NCBI RefSeq assembly: GCF_035046485.1
Contig: NC_085137.1
Location: forward strand, 315,901,164-315,965,163
Direction: 5' to 3'
Length of the DNA: 64,000 nt
Source of the DNA: Aedes albopictus
Lineage: Eukaryota > Arthropoda > Insecta > Diptera > Culicidae
The position numbers were made by a program, and so were the translations under genes. Of this stretch, positions 45,782-55,474 are shown in pieces; positions within the stretch are counted from its first letter, which is position 1, and the number at the start of each line of letters is the position of its first letter. The notes beneath the pieces were generated by a model that worked only from the letters and a program-made list of their open reading frames with translations, made no database searches and was not told the origin of the DNA.

Positions 45782-46235
45782 TCAGATTAATAGTAATTCA
45801 ACCAAATGCCATCAAGATGACGAGGAAACCAGGATGAATTGGGCAGACAACTGATTCGAAGCAGTCTAACAATGGTGTGCCTGAACGTTGACCAAGCGTA
45901 TCCTTTGGAGTTTACCCTTCCAATAACAACACCCAAATTCCCGTGACACCTAGGCCTGAGAGATCGTAGAGTTGTCTACATTTTTCATAGGTGTCCAAAA
46001 CTAACTATCCTTTCCCATTCCTCAGCTGTCGCAAGGACGTGGCCAGGGCAGTGCTCGACCATTGGAGGATTGCGTCAGTCTTGTCTAAGAGTCAAAGATT
46101 AGTCCCAAATCTTTGTGCTTTGGTTCAGACGGGAAGGAGGCAACCCTCATAACAGCCGTCTAGGACTGTACCACCTACGAATTTGTGCGACTCGCTTAAT
46201 GCTAATGCAAATGCTAATACTAATGTATCTTTTCA
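45782..46235 (+). mobile_element. Retroelement 3' fragment with AATGCTAATGC tail
   Basis: About 450 bp, more GC-rich than its flanks, ending in a repeating tail (TTAATGCTAATGC, AATACTAATG). Untranslated-region-like, with no long frame. A tandem-repeat 3' end is typical of some mosquito LINEs and SINEs. The 5' edge is not defined and no target duplication was found. Confidence 0.55.
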
Positions 46236-47927
46236 AAAAAAAAATGATTAGAGTGGTTCTCGTCATAGTTAAAATCTGGAATAGAATTTTTTAATTTTGG
46301 ATTCATATGCGATCGAGTTCTTCAGCTAAATTGTAGACAATGCTATTGCGAGCAACTTTGCCGAAGACACCTTTTATCTAGCTATTACAGTCGACTCTCC
46401 ACATGTCGATGTTCCACATCTCACGCATACCAGGAACCTAAGTATTATCGAACTTGCATGAACCTAAAATCTTTTTTTTTTCAGCTTATAGTGTCTAACC
46501 TTTCAGAAAAGCCTTGGTTCAAAATATTCTATCGGCGAAAATGGAAATAAATCAAGTTTGAAGATTTTCTATCAAATGAGGTATATTCAAATCATAATTT
46601 TGACGTATTGTTATGCTCAGACCTATCTGTAGAGTCTCATAGTCACACAATTCTTAATTAGTTATAACAAGAAGCATACCAGCCTTATGGATTACTTTTA
46701 TGGACTCACATTTACGCTGTCAATCTATGCCGAACGGTGAATTTACTTCCACATGACCCGGTCGTTAGCCAAACATCCTTAGCCGTTCAGCACGTTTAGT
46801 CACATTATATTTTGTATACGTAGTTGCAAATAGCTATGTGTCATTTGCGTTACCGATTACGAACCCAACACCTACCTTGGCTCTTTAAAGAAGAGAAACA
46901 TTATTCAGGCATCCGATTGATGTGACCAGCCCAAAGAGTCTGCCGTAGTCTGAATAAGCACATTTTTCCCCTGTGAATATGAACATTACATTGCATGACA
47001 TGTAAAGTAACCCTTTACAAATAATTGAAAATTTTGTGCTAGACAAACAATTTCGATGGATGTTCATGCAAATAATGATAATACGATTAGAATATTTTGA
47101 TTTAGCCCTTCAGAAGTCGTGATGTTATATTTTGTACAACGCGTTTAAACTAACTCGCATGTTATACCAATTAACCGTGGTGCTGGAGGTAGTGATCGAC
47201 CACGCGACTAGCGGAAGGTTAAACTTTTCTATTGACTTGCTGAATTCCAATGAAATCTAGCAAAAGATTGATGATTTTGCTATTATTTAAATTAAGATAA
47301 TTTGGGTAATTACAACACTACAACTTTGTTATGTTTATTTTTATGCTTCGAATTGCATTAGTGTACCCAGCATGTAATTTAGTCCCTTCGCCATTCTAAA
47401 TGGTTGCGTGGTAATGATTTGTTTTCAGATTTCTTTTGTTAATAATTTGTGAGAACTGTAAAAATATTTAAATCAGTAGTATATGGATTCCTTGCAATAG
47501 GTTTCATGAGACTTTTATTGGGAAAATCAATATTCGTAAGAAATGTTCACTCTTTGTACCAGTTTTTTAAAATTTGAGAAATATTTGAGTGTGTTAGTGG
47601 AATATTTGTAAGAAAAAGAAAATCTTTTAGTTGAATCAAGACGTCGAAATACGAAGCCGAGCGCGCTGGCTGTAAAGCAAAACAAATACGCTCGTCATTA
47701 GAGTTGAGGGGTCAAATGCGCTCTTGCTACGCGCATGAGAAAATGTCTTGGGATTTCTTGGGATATTCAAGCCCAACCCTGTTACACTGGACATACAAAA
47801 CACACGCTCTTTTGTTCCGCAGAATTTCAATTAGGGCTTATCTGGTAACATTCCATCAAATTGAATACTTTAAACATAATGAAGGTTTGAAACAACAAAA
47901 TTGAATATTTGAACATCATTCATGAAT
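46236..47927. other. No supportable gene
   Basis: AT-rich non-coding. The TCGACTCTCCACATGTCGAT stretch near 46390 looks repeat-like, but no second complete copy or inverted end was found here. Confidence 0.35.
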
Positions 47928-47985
47928 CATTACTATTATTAGCTTTATTAGGGAGATTTTCAGCCCAAGGCTGGTTCACCTCCAC
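47928..47985 (-). mobile_element. 58-bp SINE relic (hairpin and tail)
   Basis: Minus strand: GGAGGTGAACCAGCC / GGGCTGAAAATCTCC then CTAATAAAGCTAATAATAGT. TTCATGAAT at 47919-47927 and 47986-47994 is the target duplication. Confidence 0.8.
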
Positions 47986-49559
47986 TTCATGAATAAATTT
48001 TTACATGTTTAACATGAACAATAGATCCATATAATAGAGAAGAATCTCCTGATAAATGCTAAAACTTAAAAACCTTACAAACAAAAAGTTACATTATTGT
48101 GTGACAAACATTTGAATACCTACGTAATAAAAAGTTGCGATATTGTGGTAGGAATAAAGAAGATGGCTGACGTAAAAATCGCGCCGTTGATTCATGTTAT
48201 TTAAAATATTAATTAAATATGACAATTCACAGTATCCAGAGGTTAAACAGACTGGACATTACTACCACCAAATAACAGACAACAAACAGAACCTAGATTT
48301 GAATTTTTAATTTCACGAAAAAAAAATTCTTCCGAGTCTTACTCCATGACTTGCATATACACCTAAACGTTTAACCTTTCAAGATGCGTGCCTGTTCGAT
48401 CCCAAAACCAAACCGCGCTCGCGCTGTATACGAAGAGCGAGGTTTTCAGGTAGTGTTGTACTTTTTACAACGGCGCGCGTCCTGAAAGATTAACACCACC
48501 AACCGCATGACCACCAAGCCCAGCAAATAAAAATGAGCAAATTAACTACGGCAGACTTCCTTGGGCTGATCAAATAACACAGATACCGAAAAATGACAAG
48601 TGAATATAATATTCAGAAAACTAAGAAGAGGTCATCGGGTATGTGACCGGTTACGCACGATGTTGTTGTTTGCAGTTTTGGATGATCATCAAAATTAGGC
48701 TCTGAATATATTTGATAGAAAATCTTCAAACTTGATTTATTTTAATTTTTACCGATAGCTGGATTTGTTGCGCACTTTTCAACTCGTGAATAATCAATTA
48801 TTACTAACCCAAAGTCAAAACTGTTTGATGATAGATAATCAGCAGAGTTGCAGTGTTTACTGACTCGAAGTTACCGTTCGAAAATCGCAACGCAAGGCTT
48901 AAAAATCTCTAAACTCGTGGTGTACGATGTTTATCCTATTATTTTCAAGTTGGGACAATCTTATGTCGCATTGGGTGGATTGTCGCAACAAATACAGGTT
49001 GCGACATTGTCATTATTGTTGCGCGATGGTTGAATTTTGATTCACTGGATCTCGCTCGTTTTTGTTCTAGGTTTCCTCTCCATATGTCGATATGCTCGTT
49101 TTAACAGGTTGCTAGATCGCGTTTCTTAGGTGCAAAACATTCTGCAAATGCGTAGTGTCATCTGTTTGTTGACGGTTTTTCTTAGTTACGAACGATTTTT
49201 CAATCTAGTGTGCATTACAAATTGGTTCTTCAATTCGATCTCTCCCTATCTCGATGGTCCCTTCAATATCGAGATGTAGAGAGTCAACTGTAATTTGAAC
49301 GTAGTAGGTCAATTTTATGTTTTGACAATGTCTTAAAATTCTTATATCTCTTGGAGTTGGTACGGTAAAAAAGTTCTTTAATCGGCATTTGGAAAGACAC
49401 ACATAAAGCCAAAATTGGAGCAAATATTACGAGAATGTTATTTTTTTAAGTGAAATAAGTCGACTTCGAAAATCTCCTTAAAAATCGGGAGACTACATAT
49501 AATTCATACAATTTTAAAGATACACACCTAGAAAATATCATGTAATTTTAAATGTGCTT
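47986..49559. other. No supportable gene
   Basis: Single-copy-looking, AT-rich. ATATCTCGATGG and ATATCGAGATG around 49247-49275 form a small imperfect inverted pair. Confidence 0.35.
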
Positions 49560-49765
49560 GTGTTGTTCGATAGGTTTACACGACTTTGATGCTGCTCTGT
49601 TTTTGAATCGCGATTTAAGTTGTTCGTGGATTGGAAAAAATATATTTGCCTATCATCAAGCCCGCATACTTAATCGTGCTTGCTTTTATTCATAGTTTAC
49701 CCTGTATAAACGTCTTTCGAGTCTCGGTAAATTGATTTCAATTTTAACGTTGTTTTCGGTTTGCA

Positions 49766-50817
49766 ATGGCGGAGGCCAGAATGTGTAAGAAATGCTGCCA
49801 ATCTATTGACAGTTATGCCGATCTGTTCACGGTTTGTGAAGGTGATTGTGCGGGTTTATTTCATGCCAGTTGCGTTGGTCTGAAAGACGAAGACATCGAC
49901 TTCCTAACACTATCGCAGAATGCCTTGTGGATGTGTGATACGTGTATGAGTATGTTCCGAAAAACGAGAGAGGGTATCCCAGTCAACACAGCAGACAAAA
50001 CTGACAGCACGAAATCGATCGAGCAAGAAGTGAAGGATTTGAAAACAGCGGTGAACGGAATTTTGAACACTCTTTCGAAAATTGTTCCTACGGCCACGAC
50101 CGATGTCAATTATTCACAGGTCCGGGTGAACGTACCTATATGTTTGCCTGTATTTGTCGATAAAAATATGTAAACAAACCGATCAGCTGATCGCGACGTC
50201 ACGTTCGCCAGAAAATTTGTTCGCAGCTTCTGGAACGTGACGTCACCTTCGGCAACTTCGTGGGATTTCGGCTTGCCGAAGTTGACATGACACGACTACT
50301 ACTTCAAAATTATCATATCACGAACACCACTTTGCCCGATGGGCCTAACCTGGTGAAATTTAGAACATTGGGCCACGACTTCCCCGAACACACATCGAAT
50401 GTACTGCACTCAACGCCGATCGCGATCTCATCACACACGCTTTTCAATCGGAACGAATGGATGTGTCGCAAGCGTGAGTAATTGTGATAGCGCAAGCCGG
50501 CCCCAAACAGAAGATGAAATCAGAACAAACAACGACTATTTCGCATTGTTTCTCTCGACATCAATCCATATGTTTCTGAGAGGGATGTACATCAAATGGT
50601 ATCTCACGCGCTTGGCTTTAGTGAACCCGAGCGTCTGGATGTGACCAAACTGACGAAAAGGTGGAACGATCAAATGATGCCAGATTTCGTTTCTTTTAAA
50701 GTAATTGTTAGTAGAAAATGGAAACACCGAGCGCTTGATCCTTCGACGTGGCCTGTTAATGTGAAGTTTAGGGAGTTTGTTTGTAAGCATAACGACACTT
50801 GGCGACCTTGCATATAA
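49766..50817 (+). pseudogene. LINE ORF1 protein with PHD finger, frameshifted
   Basis: The first frame (49766-50173) begins MAEARMCKKC and holds a Cys4-His-Cys3 PHD-type zinc finger: Cys 7, 10, 24, 28, His 33, Cys 36, 57, 60, then a possible short coiled coil (IEQEVKDLKTAVNGI). The C-terminal part (50525-50817) is in another frame: LFRIVSLDINPYV, MVSHALGF, FVSFKVIVSRKWK and DPSTWPVNVKFREFV, ending WRPCI. These C-terminal motifs recur in ORF1 proteins of mosquito LINEs with PHD fingers (established pattern, from memory). The middle (50174-50520) is scrambled, with two out-of-frame parts and an inverted patch around GACGTCAC. ORF1 proteins bind the element RNA. This copy cannot make the full protein. 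Confidence 0.8.
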
Positions 50818-50962
50818 ACGTTTATTGGGATGTAAAAATAGTTTGTTTTTTGTTTGATTTTTTGTAAGGATTATTGTATGGATTCGCCTATGAATGTATT
50901 TGATGCTGTTCTTTTGATATTGTTTATTGTTATGTGTTCTGTTTGATTGTTAAACTAGTTTT

Positions 50963-51016
50963 TTTTATGTCTTTATTTATGAGATTTTCAGCCCGAGGCT
51001 GGTTCATCTCAGATGA
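50963..51016 (-). mobile_element. 54-bp SINE relic (hairpin and tail)
   Basis: Minus strand: GAGATGAACCAGCC / GGGCTGAAAATCTC then ATAAATAAAGACATAAAA. TTAAACTAGTTTT at 50950-50962 and 51017-51029 is a 13-bp target duplication. It lies in the 3' UTR of the ORF1-only element, so it is younger. Confidence 0.85.
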
Positions 51017-51289
51017 TTAAACTAGTTTTAAGATGTTCAATAAGACTTTATTGTCAGTTGGATTAAAGAAATAAATAAATAAAAAATAAATAAAATGTCC
51101 TGAACCTGACATATACGAGCATCTTCAAAAACACAAATTTAGAGGTTGAAACATATAAATTTACGTCTTTCAAAACACCCCAAAATAAAACTTATTTTTT
51201 CTTAGCGTCTAGTTGCTAGAACCGATTTGACAGGAAAACCATAGAAAAGTAAAACAATGCCATGCATGGAGTCGAAATTATCCGTCCAA

Positions 51290-53190
51290 GACTTTTTTAA
51301 GGAGTTATTGGAGAAATTTTTAAATGACATTCTGAAGTCCAGGGGAATCCCTAGAAGATTTTGTGTAAAAAATGTAACTGAATTTCTTTAGGATTTCCTG
51401 GATGATTTTTTGAAGTAAATCTACGAGCAGCCCCTGGAAGATTTTTTTCAGGAACTCGTGAAAGATTTTAAAAATTATTCCTGGGGTGGATTTCAGCAAG
51501 GGTCCATGAAATAATTATCGAAAAATCTGTAGAAGGTTTTTCAAAGTAATCCTTGGAGATATTTGTAAAGAAATCTCTGGAGGAAAAACTGGAGATATGG
51601 GAGATTTTCAGAAAGAACCCCACGAAATATTTGTGAAGGACCCCCAGGGTAGTTTCTATAGGAATCCCTGCAGAAAATTCCCGAATGGATCTTACGTTTT
51701 TTTAAGAGTCCTTGGAGGAATTTCTAGAGAAATCCCAGGAGGTTTTTTTTGACTGAAATTCAGATTAAAAAAAATCTCTGTACCAATTTCAAAAGCAAAC
51801 CCCGGCGAAAATTTTGGAATAAATCTTTGTGGGATCGTTTGAGGGAATGCTTTTTCGGAATCTAAAAAAGTCTCGAAAAGAAGGTAAATCTCTGAAGGAT
51901 TTTCTGGAGAAATCCCTGGAGGAATTTCTACAAAAGACATACCCAACTCTTTCTGAAACTTCTGGAGAAATTCCTAATGGAATTTCTGGAGAAATTGGAA
52001 GTGGCTATGGGAATTATTCCGTGAAATCCTTGCAAGGATTTCTAAAGTGACCACAGTTCAAATTTTTGAAGGAAGTTTTGAAACATTTTTTGAAAATTTG
52101 TTTATGAAGGCATCGCTGAAAGTTTTATTAAAGGAACCTCTGGAGAAATTTCTGAAGGAATCCCAGAACGCATTTTTGTAAAAATTTCTTTAGGAATTTC
52201 TGCTGAAATTCATGGATAATTTTCTGGAAAAAAAAGTTGAGGAATTTATGAAGTAAGTCATGAAAGATGCTTTGAAAGAATTCTTTGTGAAATTTATAGA
52301 ATATAAGGAATTACTGCACAAATCTCTGAAGAAAATTTTCGAATGAATCCGTGGAAGATTTTTTGCCAGAATCCGTGAAGGTTTTTTGGCCGAATACTCG
52401 GACAAGTTTCCGCAATCAAAAATAGAAAGATGTTTTGGAAAAAAATCTGTAAAAAAATGGATAGATTTATTAAAGAAACAACCAAAAGATCCAAAGGAAC
52501 GCCTGCATAAATTTATGAATAAATAATTAGAGGAATTTCTGAATCCCTGAATCCCTGGGCGAATTTCTCAAATAATCTCTGAAATGATTTGTTAAAAATC
52601 ATGGAGGAATCGGTGAAGCAACTCTTGCCAAATTTCGTTAAATAATTCTTTGTGATTCTTCTGGAGGAACACGTGGAAGATTTTCTGAAATATTCTGTAA
52701 CATGATGATTTGATGTGGGAAGTTTTACTCGGAGCCCGTCGTAATAAAGATGAAAATTTTGCGTTCGCTTAATTTTATTTAACACCTCAGAATTGCAACA
52801 AAAGGCGATCGAGCAGATAGCGGCACAAACCAACACTACTCATACAGGAAGATCGTTCGGCAAATACAGCACAACCGATAATCACGCTCTATTAAGGAGA
52901 AACATCAGAGAACACAAAGCCAGGATTAACAAGTGCGGCTTGGTTCGATGCTTCGTTCGTCAGATTTGCGCCTATAAATTTTGTATGCAAAATAGCAATG
53001 GGATGTTTTGATGTTTCACCTTAAGTGCTTGTCACGAATCTCTAAATTTCTGAAGGAGCTCCTTGAGGAATTTTAGATGGGATCTCTGCAGGAATTTATG
53101 AAGCAATTCATAAAGAAATTCCAGGGTAAATAAATCCTCGGTGACATTTTCAAAAGAATTCCTAAATGAATTTCTGAACTTCAGTTTTTT
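51290..53190. repeat. Degenerate GGAATTTCTGGAGAAATCC-type tract
   Basis: About 1.9 kb of loosely tandem units (GGAATTTCTG, AATCCCTGGA, GAAATTTCTGAAG) with drifting spacing, interrupted by unlike sequence at about 52735-53030. Frames such as 51692-51946 and 51829-52050 are its by-products. Confidence 0.75.
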
Positions 53191-53205
53191 GGGACATTTA
53201 TACAA

Positions 53206-53467
53206 TGACACATATTGCCCATTTTACTGGCACTTTACCAGATTTGCTGGTATGTCTGAAACATACTGGAAAAACTTGTAATTAGAAGGCACAAAATGTT
53301 GCTAATTGACAAATTGAGAGATGAAATTTGTGAAAAAAATCGCGTTCTGGTGGGATTCGAACCCACGACTCCGTATTCGATAGACCGGCGATTTTTTTTC
53401 ACAAATTTCATCTCTCAATTTGTCAATTAGCAACATTTCGTGCCTTCTAATTACAAGTTTTTCCGGT
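53206..53467. mobile_element. Two SINE bodies head to head around half a tRNA head
   Basis: Arms at 53264-53343 and 53388-53467 are near-perfect inverted repeats (body with TTGTCAATTAGCAACATTT). The centre at 53344-53387 is, on the minus strand, the 3' half of a tRNA-like head with B box GGTTCGAATCC. ACATTTATACAA at 53194-53205 and 53468-53479 is a 12-bp target duplication around the whole, so it integrated as one unit. The normal arrangement of this SINE is seen at 54763-54918. Confidence 0.75.
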
Positions 53468-53684
53468 ACATTTATACAAATAACGTTATTGTGTATGTTT
53501 ATTGCTCAAAATATTGGCTTTTGATTCAAGCATACAGTAGTTTTGGAGACAAAAGATTTCGATGGTAACAAAATAGCGAGATGGTAGTTTATTCGTTATT
53601 TGGGCCGAAATAGAGATGAGTTTGTGAAAAAGGAGTGTTCACGGTGTGGCTTCGGAGTCAGTTTGGCTTCCTATTCCGCAGAAT

Positions 53685-54401
53685 AGGAAGCAATCAGTGA
53701 AGTACTAGATTGAAAGTAGTGAGCTGGATTTTTGTATGGTGAGATGATCAATAGGACAGATCGGTGAAGTACTAGATTTGTAGTAATGAGCAGAATTTTA
53801 GTATGGTGAGAAGGTCAATTCTCCGTTTCTGCAAAGAAATGGTGCAAAAAGCGTGGGTATTATGATTCCTTGCCTAATTTGATGCTGTTTGAGCAAAACT
53901 TTGGGCAACAGTGTTGTTGTTAGTTTCATTTCTTGCAACATAAACAACATAGTTATCCAAAGTTTTGCTCAAACAGCATCAAATTAGGCAAGGAATCATA
54001 ATACCCACGCTTTTTGCACCATTTAATTGCAGAAACGGAGAACTGACCTTCTCACCATACTAAAATTCAGCTCATTACTACAAATCTAGTACTACACCGA
54101 ACGTGCCCCATTCTCCGTTTCTGCAATGAAATGGTGTAAACAGCGTGGGTTATATGATTTCTTGCTTATTTTTATGGTGTTTGAGCAAAACTTTGGGTAG
54201 CTGTGTTGTTGTATTATTTATTTCATGCAACTTCAACAACACAGTTACCCAAAGTTTTGCTCTAACAGCATCAAATTAGGCAAGAAATCATATAACCCAC
54301 GCTGTTTATACCATTTCATTGCAGAAACGGAGAATTGATCATCTCACCATACAAAAATCCAGCTCACTACTTTCAATCTAGTACTTCACTGATTGCTTCC
54401 T
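53685..54401. mobile_element. Foldback K: family 2, hosting L
   Basis: AGGAAGCAATCAGTG to CACTGATTGCTTCCT; 717 bp minus 359 for L and its AT leaves 358. AT flanks 53683-53684 and 54402-54403, the latter shared with M. Confidence 0.9.
53753..54109 (+). mobile_element. Foldback L: family 1 nested in K, 357 bp
   Basis: AGGACAGATCGGTG to CACCGAACGTGCCCC, AT on both sides (53751-53752, 54110-54111). Removal restores GATGATCAATTCTCCG of family 2. The target is the same internal AT that B occupies in A. Confidence 0.95.
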
Positions 54402-54403
54402 AT

Positions 54404-54760
54404 AGGACAGATCGGTGAAGTACTAGATTTGTAGTAATGAGCTGAATTTTAGTATGGTGAGAAGGTCAGTTCTCCGTTTCAGCAATAAAATGGTGCAAAA
54501 AGCGTGGGTATTATGCTTCTTTGCCTAATTTGATGCTGTTTGAGCAAAACTTTGGGCAACAGTGTTGTTGTTTTCTCCATTTCTTGCAACATAAACAACA
54601 TAGTTATCCAATGTTTTGCTCAAACAGCATCAAATTAGACAAGGAATCATAATACCCACGCTTATTGTACCATTTCATTGCAGAAACAGAGAACTGACCT
54701 TCTCACCATACAAAAATTCAGCTCATTACTACAAATCTAGTACTACACCGAACGTGCCCC
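54404..54760 (+). mobile_element. Foldback M: family 1, abutting K
   Basis: AGGACAGATCGGTG to CACCGAACGTGCCCC, 357 bp. AT at 54402-54403 (shared with K) and 54761-54762. Confidence 0.9.
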
Positions 54761-54762
54761 AT

Positions 54763-54918
54763 TGTTACTTGTTCTGTAGGTTAGTTGGTTGAAGCGCCGA
54801 ATACGGAGTCGTGGGTTCTAATCCTACCAGAACGCATTTTTTTCACAAATTTAATCCCTCAATTTGCCAGTTAGCAACACTTCGTGCCTTCTTATTATAA
54901 GTTTTTCCAGTACACTGT
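54763..54918 (+). mobile_element. tRNA-derived SINE, same family as 53206-53467
   Basis: Head with TTAGTTGGTTGAAGCGCC (A-box region), TACGGAGTCGTGGG and B-box-like GGTTCTAATCC, then the body TTTTTTTCACAAATTTAATC to AGTTTTTCCAGTACAC. It directly follows foldback M and its own 5' edge may be cut there. Confidence 0.7.
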
Positions 54919-55474
54919 TTTTACTTTGTTAGAATGCTGGTTAACAACCTTGAAAAAGTGATTAAGCAGACGCAACAGATACGGTTATCGTAATAGTCGG
55001 GAAACGCCAAAAGCTCTCTGGCCAGATCGGGCTTGGACTGGATAGCGCTGAGTTTGAAGAGCTGAAGAGTTTTAGAGCTTGTCTTTGACGAAATTCAATC
55101 TGTGTAAGGATATTGAACCAACGATACAAAATTATGGGATAACTAGCTGTCCCCGGCAAACTTTGTCTTGCCTACTGCGTTTTTTGACGTTTCAAGTCCC
55201 CTAGCCAAGCCCAAGTTCCCGTTCAAAATGTATGAAAACCCGATTTTCAAAAACTCTCAATTTTGCCTCATAAACCTTCCTTGGGTGAAAACTAACACAA
55301 CAAAACTTAGACGTCCCAAATCGGATCATCCGTTCGCAAATTATGCGCGGTCCCACGTATGCCACTGCATTTTTATATATGTAAGATATAAGATAAGATT
55401 ATAGATCATTTACCGTTGTGCTTTCTGCATGAACATGAATAAATGAAACATTTCGGTATGTACAATAATCACAA
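54919..55474. other. No supportable gene
   Basis: Frames here are short and unrecognised. A region near 55140-55380 (CTGTCCCCGGCAAACTTTGTC) resembles old retroelement untranslated sequence, but no boundary is visible. Confidence 0.3.

Larger units (their letters stand above)
49560..51110 (+). mobile_element. ORF1-only non-LTR element (half-LINE)
   Basis: A 5' leader of about 200 bp, a decayed ORF1 (49766-50817), a 3' UTR and an AATAAATAAATAAAAAATAAA tail near 51070-51100. No ORF2 sequence exists between ORF1 and the tail. This resembles the mammalian HAL1 situation, where an element with only ORF1 mobilises; that comparison is an analogy. Boundaries are approximate because no target duplication was resolved. 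A SINE relic is inserted at 50963. Confidence 0.65.

Noticed and set aside
18894..54762. TA as the target duplication of the 357-bp foldbacks
   Set aside because: TA is adjacent in many copies, but it breaks reading frames at 18894 and 22410, fails to rebuild the host copies at 27906 and 53751, and is absent in the ATGGGGC variants.
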